From Desulfocapsa sp. (GTDB lineage Bacteria > Desulfobacterota > Desulfobulbia > Desulfobulbales > Desulfocapsaceae), in assembly GCA_029934915.1 (NCBI GenBank), contig JAOZLI010000020.1, positions 1 through 18,562 of the forward strand: 18,562 nucleotides of DNA, in the 5' to 3' direction. The position numbers and the translations under genes were made by a program. This document shows, piece after piece, positions 6,382 through 13,992 of the stretch (positions are counted from its first letter, which is position 1; every line of letters starts with the position of its first letter). Under the pieces are notes generated by a model. That model ran no database searches. It was not told the DNA's origin and worked only from the letters and a program-made list of their open reading frames with translations.

Positions 6382-6687
6382 ATGAAAAGATCTGACAATA
6401 ACAGTTCACGCTTCACTGATACCAACAAGGGGGCAAGTCCCCAGACAAAGCATATTACTTTACGAAATATTGAAAAATTACAATTACCAGTGATACAAGA
6501 ATATACTCCCGCAAAAATGATTACTATACGGAAAAAAGTCAGATTAAGTCAAGCAGCGCTGGCTAAAGTTTTCAATATCTCTCCATCTGCTGTGAGGAAA
6601 TGGGAGGTAGGCGATAAGAAGCCATCGGGAGCATCAAAAAAACTCTATGACTTGATCGATCGAAGAGGGCTGGAGGTGTTCGTATAA
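6382..6687 (+). CDS. Small XRE-family HTH regulator, antitoxin-like (HigA/NadS type)
   Basis: The 101-residue protein has a polar N-terminus of about 40 residues and then a helix-turn-helix domain. The sequence LSQAALAKVFNISPSAVRKW (55-74) and KKPSGASKKLYDLI (79-92) is typical of the COG2944 group, which includes the antitoxins of HigB/RelE-type toxin pairs. The start is supported by AAGG (6371-6374) seven bases before the ATG. Antitoxins of this group usually follow a toxin gene of about 100 codons; none is upstream on this strand, so it appears to be an orphan regulator. It is divergent from regB and convergent, with nine bases between stops, with yqaA. Short palindromes upstream, such as CTCTA-G-TAGAG (6326-6336), could be its own operator. 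Its role is unknown; regulation of regBA across the shared promoter region is possible but unproven. Confidence 0.75.
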   Translation: MKRSDNNSSRFTDTNKGASPQTKHITLRNIEKLQLPVIQEYTPAKMITIRKKVRLSQAALAKVFNISPSAVRKWEVGDKKPSGASKKLYDLIDRRGLEVFV

Positions 6688-6696
6688 ACCCCGAAA

Positions 6697-7140
6697 TCAG
6701 ATATACGCTGCGGTTGCTATGGCAATAAAGGCATAGCGCCCGAATTTACCAACAAAAACAGGGAAGAAAAAAAGCAATGGCTGCAGACGCAATATTCCTG
6801 CGACCAGACATAGAGGGTCACCAACAATAGGAAGCCAGGCAAAGAAGAGAGAGACGGGGCCGTAACGTTGATACAGTTCCATGGCTCTCGCCGTTTGTTT
6901 CTCATCCACCCGCAAGAATTTTCTCATAAAAAACCCGGAACCCCATACTCCGATTCCATAAGTAATAAAAGCACCCAAAACATTGCCCAGAGTAGCGACA
7001 GCTACCACCTGTGGTGCTGGCACATCCTGGAGTATAAGGGAAATCAGTAACCATTCGGATCCCAATGGCAGAAGAGTGGCAGCCAAAAGACTGAGAAGAA
7101 AAAGTGCCAGAAGGCCGTGATCTAAAAGAATATTTTCCAT
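6697..7140 (-). CDS. YqaA family membrane protein (DedA/SNARE-associated superfamily)
   Basis: This 147-residue integral membrane protein has hydrophobic segments at about 8-38, 45-72, 95-118 and 122-146. It has the conserved YqaA pattern: LPLGSEWLL near residue 25, GNVLGAFITYGIG (52-64) and WLPIVGDPL (102-110) followed by AGILR. The last stretch is the re-entrant region shared with the DedA superfamily, whose members are implicated in lipid flipping and envelope homeostasis; YqaA itself is uncharacterised. It is the last of five genes read on this strand, 61 bases after the DUF3088 gene, and has no clear ribosome site. The gap 7141-7201 shows no strong promoter or terminator. Superfamily membership is confident; function and substrate are not. 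Confidence 0.82.
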   Translation of the reverse strand: MENILLDHGLLALFLLSLLAATLLPLGSEWLLISLILQDVPAPQVVAVATLGNVLGAFITYGIGVWGSGFFMRKFLRVDEKQTARAMELYQRYGPVSLFFAWLPIVGDPLCLVAGILRLQPLLFFFPVFVGKFGRYAFIAIATAAYI

Positions 7141-7201
7141 TTAAAACACTATTGGGATCGTATGGCCAAGCCAGCCGGATGGAGACTACTACAACTTTTT
7201 T

Positions 7202-7549
7202 TTAAGGATGCGGCTTCACCCCATTATAAGCCTCACCTAAAAAATTACAGATCTGAATCGCATCATCTATAAAGTTTTTCCCAGTTGACAAACTTTGACG
7301 AGCCCCTTCTGGTACCTGTACGCCTTCGGCCAAAACAAGAACAGGACTGTCCTGATTTTCAAGCCCAAGATGTTTGACGATCTCATTTCGAGGCCTTACG
7401 AAATCAACCGATATGATCTCAATTGCATTCCTGATCGCAGGTGAATAGGCTAAAAACCCTTCAACAACCCCACAATCAGGGCAATAATAGGGTCCCTGAC
7501 CATCTTCTTCAAACCAGGGGTTCAGCATAAAAAGTGTATGTTTAGCCAT
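7202..7549 (-). CDS. DUF3088 family protein with CxxC motif
   Basis: This 115-residue soluble protein matches my recollection of DUF3088: an N-terminal TLFMLNPWFEEDG, a CPDC motif (C23, C26) followed by GVVEGFLAYSP, a central DFVRPRNEIVKHLG and then SPVLVLAEG. The layout suggests a thioredoxin-like fold: a CxxC at the start of a helix, then a strand of the type PVLVL preceded by a proline. Function is not established for the family; a redox or metal-binding role is inferred from the motif only. It starts three bases after the NIL-ferredoxin stop, so the two are almost certainly co-translated from one mRNA. Confidence 0.75.
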   Translation of the reverse strand: MAKHTLFMLNPWFEEDGQGPYYCPDCGVVEGFLAYSPAIRNAIEIISVDFVRPRNEIVKHLGLENQDSPVLVLAEGVQVPEGARQSLSTGKNFIDDAIQICNFLGEAYNGVKPHP

Positions 7550-7552
7550 TTT

Positions 7553-8002
7553 CTAAACAACCACCTTTGCTTCTGCATCCGTAAAGGCACTGGAAACAGG
7601 AGAAACTTCCATGGCCCGTACAGGACAGATAGGCACACAAAGCGAACAGCCAGTACATTTTTCAGGATCAAAGACCACTTCCATTTCCGGGCGTTTTATA
7701 AACAGGGCACCCACGGGACAAATACCGGTACAGGCTCCACACTGGAAACATTTTTCATCATCACGGTTAATTGCAGCAGCCAGACGTTCCACCTGCACAT
7801 CATAGGATTTCAGATAATCCAATGCTTCTGTAACCTTATCTTTTACTCCCTTTAGCTCAAGGATCATCACCCCTTCACGCTGGGGCAGGATATCAGCCTT
7901 TAAAATATTAAACTCAATGTCATACTTCTTCACCAGTTGGTAGATCATTGGTTCACTGCTGGTTTCCTTGGGAAAGCGTAATATATAAATTCGTGTAGCC
8001 AT
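7553..8002 (-). CDS. NIL-domain ferredoxin with two [4Fe-4S] sites
   Basis: Residues 1-75 form a NIL domain, the ACT-like fold also found at the C-terminus of MetN. Residues 82-130 carry two CxxCxxCxxxCP clusters: C85, C88, C91, C95 and C116, C119, C122, C126. The fourth cysteine of each motif probably completes the other cluster. In methanogens and sulfate reducers, a NIL-ferredoxin and a DUF39 (COG1900) protein are linked to homocysteine synthesis from aspartate semialdehyde and sulfide. No DUF39 gene is in this window, so that role is only a candidate. GAGG lies eight bases before the ATG. It starts 11 bases after the kinase gene and ends three bases before the DUF3088 gene, in a tight operon. 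Confidence 0.88.
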   Translation of the reverse strand: MATRIYILRFPKETSSEPMIYQLVKKYDIEFNILKADILPQREGVMILELKGVKDKVTEALDYLKSYDVQVERLAAAINRDDEKCFQCGACTGICPVGALFIKRPEMEVVFDPEKCTGCSLCVPICPVRAMEVSPVSSAFTDAEAKVVV

Positions 8003-8013
8003 ACTATTTACCT

Positions 8014-8583
8014 CTAATTGTTATTACAAACCGCATCATTAACCTGTTCCACTAAAACCTCGACAGCAGCATCGGTATTAATTGTTATGGTACGCTCCTG
8101 TTTTGTCAGCTCTTGAAAACGTTCCTTTTGTGCCTGGTAAATTTCCCAGTTTCCGTCCGAGACAGCATTCAGATCCTGCGCACGGATTGCCAAACGTTCC
8201 TTTACCACCTGTTCATCACAGATGCAATGTACAAAGACGACACGAATGTTGTTCTCAAATCGTGTGCGGAGCAAATCTCTTTCTTCCAATGATTGGTAAG
8301 AACCATCAAGCACGACACAGGACGCAGGATCCTCTTCGAAATGAGCATCTGCTCTGTCTAGCAATGCATCGTAGGTACGTCTGCTGAATTCGGGAGTATA
8401 AATTCCCTTATCTACCTCTTCCTGCTGTCCACTTTCCGGGCGAATCCCGGCCAGTTCCTTTCGCAGTCGATCGGAATTATAGTAGGGCACCCCAAACTGC
8501 TCTGCCCAGGTAGATGCTAAATAACTCTTACCGGTAGCAATCATTCCCAAAAACACAACAAGCAGATTTTCAGGCCGTTGCAT
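8014..8583 (-). CDS. P-loop kinase, COG0645 type (AAA family ATPase)
   Basis: This is a small nucleotide kinase-like protein of 189 residues from the chosen ATG at 8583. The Walker A motif GMIATGKS is at about residues 13-20, followed by PYYNSDRLRKELAG, which is typical of zeta-toxin/gluconate-kinase-like kinases, and by the strand VVLDGSYQS. The frame is open further up to 8646, but that part overlaps COG2187 codons out of phase and has no family likeness. With ATG 8583, the gene overlaps the COG2187 stop by 14 bases. In many bacteria these two domains form one polypeptide of roughly 500 residues; here they are two frames. The substrate is unknown. Confidence 0.78.
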   Translation of the reverse strand: MQRPENLLVVFLGMIATGKSYLASTWAEQFGVPYYNSDRLRKELAGIRPESGQQEEVDKGIYTPEFSRRTYDALLDRADAHFEEDPASCVVLDGSYQSLEERDLLRTRFENNIRVVFVHCICDEQVVKERLAIRAQDLNAVSDGNWEIYQAQKERFQELTKQERTITINTDAAVEVLVEQVNDAVCNNN

Positions 8584-9583
8584 ATTTCTCAGCCAGCAGA
8601 AAATGTTGTTTAGCCTGTTCCACACAATTCGCTTTGGTGGTTTCATCCACTGCTGGATCTGATGCTGTAAAAAGTGCTATCTTTGCACGCACGTACGTTC
8701 GATAGCATTTATAAAAATTCAACATCTCCAGCAATCCGGTGTCACCAGACTTTTCAACAAACTTGTCGATAAAATAGTTGGAGAGTTCCTCTTCTCCATG
8801 AAAATCAAGATCCATGGCCATAAAGGCAACATCAGCAGCCACATCCGTGTATCGGAATCGCTCATTAAACTCTATGCAATCAAAGATATTAACGGGATCC
8901 GACAGACAAATATTTGCAGAATGCATATCACCATGACAATCCCTGATTTTCCCGGCATCGATACGTGCCTGGAAGCGATCTTCATGACTCAGGAATTCCT
9001 TAGACCAGGCAGAAATTGCATCAAACTGAGCTCTGCTGACTGCCCCCTGATCTATAAAACCTTCGGTTTGTTCAAAATTTTCAAGAACATTTACAGCAAC
9101 TGATTTCGCCAGTCCAAATTCCTGAATCGCAGTGTCCCCTGCCGCTTTTTCATAAAAGGGTACAAGTTTTTCTATTATTTCATCAAGGTGTGCATGGGTA
9201 AGATTACCTGCAGCCATTACTCTGCCCATCATTTTTTCTTCGGGCATCCTGGCCATTTTGATGCCATATTCCACAATCTCACCGCTGCCGTTCAGACAAA
9301 AGCTATCTCCATCGACATTCACAGTAACCAGTTCCTTGTAAATATCAGGACAAAGCCTGCGGTTTAACTCCAGTTCCTGCTCACAGTAGTATTTTCGTTT
9401 TTCAAGACTTGAGAAATTTAAAAAACCAAAATCCACGGGTTTTTTCCATTTGTAGACGGACTCGCCAGCCAACAAGACAAAGGAAATATGGGTCTGCACC
9501 AGAGACACCTCATCTACCGGATGCGGATAATTCTCTGTCTGCTGTAAAAACTGAATATATTGGGGAAGATTACTCTCACTCAT
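8570..9583 (-). CDS. COG2187 aminoglycoside phosphotransferase-like protein
   Basis: The 337-residue protein has a protein-kinase-like/APH fold. VYKWKKPVDFGFLNF (43-57) supplies the phosphate-contacting lysines. The catalytic loop is HGDMHSAN (217-224), with H217, D219 and N224 in Brenner-type positions, and the metal-binding segment is FDCIEF (234-239) with D235. The rest of COG2187 is recognisable, including RYTDVAADVAFMAMDLD. Despite the family name there is no reason to expect antibiotic resistance. Members usually carry a C-terminal COG0645 kinase domain; here that domain is the next, overlapping frame. GGAG lies eight bases before the ATG. It is the first gene of the minus-strand cluster, so the promoter should lie in 9584-9811, where a 23-bp shared element occurs. 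The cellular substrate is unknown. Confidence 0.8.
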   Translation of the reverse strand: MSESNLPQYIQFLQQTENYPHPVDEVSLVQTHISFVLLAGESVYKWKKPVDFGFLNFSSLEKRKYYCEQELELNRRLCPDIYKELVTVNVDGDSFCLNGSGEIVEYGIKMARMPEEKMMGRVMAAGNLTHAHLDEIIEKLVPFYEKAAGDTAIQEFGLAKSVAVNVLENFEQTEGFIDQGAVSRAQFDAISAWSKEFLSHEDRFQARIDAGKIRDCHGDMHSANICLSDPVNIFDCIEFNERFRYTDVAADVAFMAMDLDFHGEEELSNYFIDKFVEKSGDTGLLEMLNFYKCYRTYVRAKIALFTASDPAVDETTKANCVEQAKQHFLLAEKYATA

Positions 9584-9602
9584 ACAATGAACTCCAGATT
9601 AT

Positions 9603-9625
9603 TATTTAGGGTACCTTGATAAATT
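9603..9625 (-). promoter_or_regulatory. Shared 23-bp element upstream of the COG2187 gene (copy 2)
   Basis: On the minus strand it reads AATTTA, TCAAGGTACC, CTAAATA, matching the copy at 4147-4169 at 20 of 23 positions. It lies 20 bases before the COG2187 start, with the ribosome site between them, so it sits in the promoter or leader. Confidence 0.35.
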
Positions 9626-9642
9626 CGTTAAAAGACGGAATC

Positions 9643-9712
9643 ACCATAAAGTACCTGAAGAACATGAAGTTAACAGACTGTTTTTCTTCATGACCTTCAG
9701 GCTCTTCATGGT
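9643..9712. repeat. Large imperfect hairpin element, about 35-base arms
   Basis: The left arm runs from ACCAT (9643-9647) to AACAG (9672-9676) and the right arm from CTGTT (9678-9682) to ATGGT (9708-9712), with a one-base apex. Matched blocks include CCTGAAG with CTTCAGG and CATGAAG with CTTCATG. Both arms are built from 9-base units of the form NCMTGAAGN, giving five related copies. It lies between the divergent COG2187 and larB genes and resembles a REP/MITE-like intergenic element. Confidence 0.6.
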
Positions 9713-9811
9713 TAAATAGGTTTTTGCAGGTTCATCAAACTTTACCTATTGAACAGAACATGCTACTTTAAACCTTTCGCATTCAACTTTCCACCCTAAA
9801 CAATTTCAAGC

Positions 9812-10570
9812 ATGAATCAAGACACTATACAAGAGCTCCTTATGGGAGTTCAACAGGGAAACCATTCAGTTGAACATGCACTGCACAAACTTCGACATAT
9901 GCCCGGGCAATTTGTCAAAGATGCCTGTATTGACCACCATAGAAGCCTGCGCACCGGTATGCCTGAAGTCATCTACGGGGAATCCAAAAGCAGTGAACAG
10001 ATCATAGAAATAGCAAAAACTTTCACTGAGCACAAAACACTTTTTCTTGCAACCCGTGTGGATGCAGAGAAAGCAGGTCAAGTTCAGGACCACCTACCTG
10101 AGCTTTCCTATCACGCAGCAGCACGAATTCTTTCCTCTACCCTTCCACAAGCAGATACGGCAAAGACCCGGGGCACAATTCTTATCCTCTGCGCCGGCAC
10201 ATCAGATATTCCGGTGGCAGAAGAGGCACGAATCACCGCTGCAGCACTGGGGAATCCCGTATCTACTCACTATGACGCGGGAGTTGCCGGATTGCACCGC
10301 CTGTTTAGCAAACAGGATGAGATATCATCGGCATCCGTTATCATCGTGGTTGCCGGAATGGAGGGAGCGCTACCAAGTGTTGTCAGCGGAATATGTTCAG
10401 CCCCTGTGGTTGCCGTTCCCACTTCCGTTGGCTACGGTACAAGTTTTGGTGGAATTACCGCTCTTTTGGGCATGCTCAACAGTTGCGCACCGGGTCTTGC
10501 CGTTGTAAATATCGACAATGGTTTTGGTGCCGCCTGCCATGCATCTGCCATAAATAGAGAACTCCGTTGA
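9812..10570 (+). CDS. larB: LarB: pyridinium-3,5-biscarboxylate mononucleotide synthase
   Basis: This 252-residue protein belongs to the PurE-like LarB family. LarB carboxylates nicotinic acid adenine dinucleotide and cleaves it to the bis-carboxylated mononucleotide, the first step in making the nickel-pincer cofactor of lactate racemase and relatives. Diagnostic segments are AGTSDIPVAEEA (128-139), DAGVAGLHRL (155-164), VPTSVGYGTSFGG (202-214) and VVNIDNGFGA (231-240). C225, in LNSC, corresponds by position to the cysteine reported to attack the substrate in LarB. Length is normal. No larC, larE or larA is in this window, so the gene is isolated from its usual partners. A ribosome site is not obvious. 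The next gene, secDF, has its own promoter. Confidence 0.9.
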   Translation: MNQDTIQELLMGVQQGNHSVEHALHKLRHMPGQFVKDACIDHHRSLRTGMPEVIYGESKSSEQIIEIAKTFTEHKTLFLATRVDAEKAGQVQDHLPELSYHAAARILSSTLPQADTAKTRGTILILCAGTSDIPVAEEARITAAALGNPVSTHYDAGVAGLHRLFSKQDEISSASVIIVVAGMEGALPSVVSGICSAPVVAVPTSVGYGTSFGGITALLGMLNSCAPGLAVVNIDNGFGAACHASAINRELR

Positions 10571-10587
10571 AAAAATAATCCAAACCC

Positions 10588-10615
10588 TTGCAAGATTCAG
10601 GCAGTACGGTATAAT
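10588..10615 (+). promoter_or_regulatory. Sigma-70 promoter for secDF
   Basis: TTGCAA (10588-10593), a 16-base spacer and a consensus TATAAT (10610-10615) lie between larB and secDF. Transcription would start near 10622 and leave a leader of about 57 bases. Confidence 0.6.
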
Positions 10616-10678
10616 CGCCCTGTCTTTTGCCCAATGTATATTATCTGAACCCTAACCATAATACTTCAGGAAGCCTGA

Positions 10679-13255
10679 ATGAACACATCACTCAAGTTAA
10701 AGCTCTCTGCCCTTTTCTTTATTGTTATCCTTTCCGTTATTACCATCGTCCCTTCCTTTTATAAGGGTACGCCGGATTGGTGGCAGAAATATATGTCCCC
10801 GGAAGGGTTACGTTTAGGACTTGACCTCCAGGGTGGAATGCACCTTGTTCTGCAAGTCAACCTCGACAAAGCTGAGGAGGATTCGCTTGAACTTGCTGCA
10901 AGTGAACTGAAAGATACCCTGAAAGAAGAAGGGATTAGTGCCGTCCGCACAAAATCTGATCCCGGCGTTGTGCTCTTCACTTTGCCTAATTCAAGTGCCG
11001 TGGACACCGTCGAGCAACTGGTAAAGGATCGGCTTCAGGAAATTAATATTAAAGTGGACGCCAAGGAAGGATCTTTCCCCAAGATCACCGTGACGCTCAA
11101 ACAGTCTGAGATCGACTTTATCCGCACCCACGCTGTTGAGCAATCCCTTGAAATCATACGAAATCGTATCGATCAGTTTGGTGTTGCGGAACCCGTCATT
11201 ATTCGTCAGGGAGAGGCAGAGATTGTCATCCAGCTGCCTGGTGTCAAAGATCCCAAACGTGCATTAAAACTTATTGGTGATACAGCTCAGCTTGAATTTA
11301 AACGAGTGGCCGATGCTGCTGGTATCAACTTATATCAACTTGCCGATGAAGCCTTAACAGCAAAACAATGGAACGGAGAGTGGAAAGAACGTGCAGAAGT
11401 GGTAAAACTCAACACTGCCCTGCAAAACCGTCTACCTGAAGACACAAAGATTTTTATCGAAAAAGATGTCGATGCGACAACCGGCAGAGAGATCGTCCGT
11501 CCCATCCTTCTTGAAAAACAGATACTCATGACCGGCGAGATGGTCAAAAATGCTCAGGTTCGAATCTCCAACCAGTTTAACGAGCCCTATGTTTCCATTG
11601 ATTTCACTTCTCGAGGTGGAAGGGTATTTGCCAAACTTACCGAAGAGAATGTAGGCAAACGTATGGCCATTGTGCTCGATGGTGTAGTTCGTTCGGCCCC
11701 TGTTATCCGTGAGAAAATCCTTGGTGGCTCTGCCCAGATCAGCGGCAGTTTTACCCATGAGGATGCAGCGGATCTTGCCATTGTCCTTCGTGTTGGTGCC
11801 CTTCCCGCACCGGTTGATATCATTCAAAATATGACCGTTGGGGCCAGTCTTGGCCAGGACTCCATTGACAAGGGACTGACCTCCGGTATTTTCGGCGCAC
11901 TCATTGTTCTGGTCTTTATGACTCTGTATTACCGAATGTCCGGTATCATTGCCAACAGTGCCCTGATTTTAAATATTCTTTTTCTGTTCACCGGGCTGGC
12001 TATTCTGAATGCGACCCTGACCTTGCCGGGTATTGCTGGTATCATCCTTTCTATTGGTATGGCGGTTGATGCAAACGTTCTTATCTTCGAACGAATGCGT
12101 GAGGAATATGCCCTGGGCAAATCGGTTAAATCAAGCGTGGATGGCGGTTTTAGCAAGGCATTCTGGACAATTGTCGATTCCCAGGTGACCACACTTATCA
12201 CTGCCATGGCCCTGTTTATGTTTGGTACAGGCCCCATCAAGGGTTTTGCCATCACGCTTTCCCTGGGTATTATTTTCAACCTGTTCACCGCGCTCTACTG
12301 TTCACGGCTTATGTTTGAGACACTCTACTCCTTCCGTGCGCTGAAAAAGCTTAACTTTATGCAGATTATCAAGAAGCCAAATATTGATTTTATGCGTCTG
12401 CGTACCATCGCCTTCGGCATCTCCGCTGTGCTGGTTAGCATTGGTCTTATCGCCTTTATTCAAATCGCCAGAGGAAAAGCCAATATGGGTGTTGATTTTT
12501 CTGGTGGATCGCTTCTGCAATACAAGGCAAGCCAGGATTTCACCATGGACGAGGTGCGAAAAGTCTTTGCCAGTAATGATATGAAGGATATGAACCTTCA
12601 GGAAGTTGAGGGTGAGCATCGCTTGATTGTTAAAATCAAGAAATCAGCCCATGTGGTGGGTAGTTCCAGTGAACAGATCACTGCGCTCCTGACAACGAAT
12701 CTTGCGGACAAAGGTTTTGCGCTTGAGAGTCAATCTGAGATTGGATCTTCGGTTAGTAAAGTGCTGCGTAACAAAGCAATCCAGGCCATATTTATTTCTC
12801 TATTGGGTGTAATAATCTATCTGGCCATGCGCTTTGATATTCGATTTGGTCTTGCCGCCGCGGTGGCCACCTTCCATGATGTTATTGTTGTGCTGGGCAT
12901 CTGCTGGCTTCTTGATGTTGAAATCACGCTGCTGATCGTCACCGCCCTGCTGACTCTGGCCGGATATTCCCTAAACGATTCGGTGGTCGTATTTGATCGA
13001 ATCCGTGAAAACATGCAGAAGTCTGAGAATCATACCCTGCTAGATCAAATCAATCAGAGTATAAATCAGGTTATGAGTCGTACATTTGTCACATCCCTCA
13101 CCACTGCCATGGTACTTCTGGCACTCTTTTTCTATGGTGGCTCAGTGATTCACAGTTTCTCTCTGACTCTGCTTCTTGGTGTACTCGTGGGTACCTATTC
13201 TTCCATCTTCATAGCAAGCCCACTGCTCAGCATCTGGCCTGCCAAAAAAGCCTAA
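10679..13255 (+). CDS. secDF: Protein translocase SecD-SecF fusion
   Basis: This 858-residue RND-type protein uses the proton gradient to pull proteins through SecYEG. SecD features: an N-terminal membrane segment (10-25), GLDLQGG (47-53), a large periplasmic region, and the membrane helices with GIAGIILSIGMAVDAN, including D464. SecF features begin at about residue 561 (MQIIKKPNIDFM, which looks like a normal SecF N-terminus). They continue with GVDFSGG (604-610), GYSLNDSVVVFDRIREN with D767, and the final membrane helices. There is no stop or frameshift between the halves, so this is a true fusion, as in Bacillus, whereas many proteobacteria keep secD and secF separate. AGGAAG ends five bases before the ATG. 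No yajC is upstream. YkgJ and HAD genes follow closely and may share the transcript. Confidence 0.95.
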   Translation: MNTSLKLKLSALFFIVILSVITIVPSFYKGTPDWWQKYMSPEGLRLGLDLQGGMHLVLQVNLDKAEEDSLELAASELKDTLKEEGISAVRTKSDPGVVLFTLPNSSAVDTVEQLVKDRLQEINIKVDAKEGSFPKITVTLKQSEIDFIRTHAVEQSLEIIRNRIDQFGVAEPVIIRQGEAEIVIQLPGVKDPKRALKLIGDTAQLEFKRVADAAGINLYQLADEALTAKQWNGEWKERAEVVKLNTALQNRLPEDTKIFIEKDVDATTGREIVRPILLEKQILMTGEMVKNAQVRISNQFNEPYVSIDFTSRGGRVFAKLTEENVGKRMAIVLDGVVRSAPVIREKILGGSAQISGSFTHEDAADLAIVLRVGALPAPVDIIQNMTVGASLGQDSIDKGLTSGIFGALIVLVFMTLYYRMSGIIANSALILNILFLFTGLAILNATLTLPGIAGIILSIGMAVDANVLIFERMREEYALGKSVKSSVDGGFSKAFWTIVDSQVTTLITAMALFMFGTGPIKGFAITLSLGIIFNLFTALYCSRLMFETLYSFRALKKLNFMQIIKKPNIDFMRLRTIAFGISAVLVSIGLIAFIQIARGKANMGVDFSGGSLLQYKASQDFTMDEVRKVFASNDMKDMNLQEVEGEHRLIVKIKKSAHVVGSSSEQITALLTTNLADKGFALESQSEIGSSVSKVLRNKAIQAIFISLLGVIIYLAMRFDIRFGLAAAVATFHDVIVVLGICWLLDVEITLLIVTALLTLAGYSLNDSVVVFDRIRENMQKSENHTLLDQINQSINQVMSRTFVTSLTTAMVLLALFFYGGSVIHSFSLTLLLGVLVGTYSSIFIASPLLSIWPAKKA

Positions 13256-13266
13256 GCTGATACCCC

Positions 13267-13992
13267 ATGGAACAGGTACAACTTCCCAAAAATGTAGACC
13301 GGATTGAGGCAGAGGAAACATTTTCCTTTGCCTGCCATCCTGGCGTAGACTGTTTCACCGACTGTTGCAGGCAGCTGGAACTCGCACTTACACCCTACGA
13401 TGTTTTACGACTGACCCGTGAAACAAAAATGAATTCTGGAAGTTTTCTAGAACAGTACGTAATCCAGGAACAGGAAACGGAAGACGTCTTCCCTCGTTTT
13501 TACCTGACCATGGTAGATGATGGGCGTGCATCATGCGTTTTTGTTTCCGATAAAGGATGCACCGTCTATCCGGGAAGACCAGGGGCATGCCGAGCCTATC
13601 CCATGGGAAGAGCTGCCATTCGACAGGAAGATAATTCCATGGAAGATTTCTTTGTCCTCTTAAAAGAACCCCATTGTCATGGTTTTGCTGAAAAAGAAGA
13701 GCAAAACAGTATAAAATATTCCATCGAACAGGGTCTTACAGAATACAACACATTTAATGACGCAGTGGCGTTACTGCTGCAGCATGATAAAATTCGCAAG
13801 GGGTACCAGCTCAGCCCAGAGCAGATCGACTATTTTGTGCTGGCACTCTACGATTTGGATTCATTCAGAAAACAGATGCAGGACGGAACCTTACCCGGAA
13901 GTGAAAAATTTGAGACAACGCTCCATAAAACAAAAGAGCAACTCCTGCTTTTTGGTATTGAGTGGCTTCAGCAGGAACTGTTTACATCATGA
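13267..13992 (+). CDS. YkgJ family cysteine-cluster protein
   Basis: The 241-residue protein carries the YkgJ (Fe-S or zinc cluster) signature. C23, C29, C33 and C34 occur in the N-terminal FACHPGVDCFTDCC. The second part has C90, C98 and C108 within ASCVFV, GCTVYPGRPGACRAYP, and C137 in EPHCHGF follows. LTPYDVLRL (41-49) and the YPxRPxxCRxYP pattern are typical. The family is thought to bind a metal or Fe-S cluster, but no enzymatic role is settled. It starts 11 bases after secDF and overlaps the HAD gene by ATGA, so it belongs to the same operon. There is no strong ribosome site, so coupling to upstream translation is likely. The C-terminal hundred residues are helical, with no known motif. 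Confidence 0.85.
   Translation: MEQVQLPKNVDRIEAEETFSFACHPGVDCFTDCCRQLELALTPYDVLRLTRETKMNSGSFLEQYVIQEQETEDVFPRFYLTMVDDGRASCVFVSDKGCTVYPGRPGACRAYPMGRAAIRQEDNSMEDFFVLLKEPHCHGFAEKEEQNSIKYSIEQGLTEYNTFNDAVALLLQHDKIRKGYQLSPEQIDYFVLALYDLDSFRKQMQDGTLPGSEKFETTLHKTKEQLLLFGIEWLQQELFTS

Noticed and set aside
8584..8646. Longer start for the COG0645 kinase
   Set aside because: The added 21 residues are out-of-phase translation of the COG2187 gene, and the family-like sequence begins at the ATG at 8583.
8570..9583. Antibiotic resistance by an aminoglycoside phosphotransferase
   Set aside because: The sequence is COG2187, a housekeeping family that shares the fold but is not known as a resistance enzyme.
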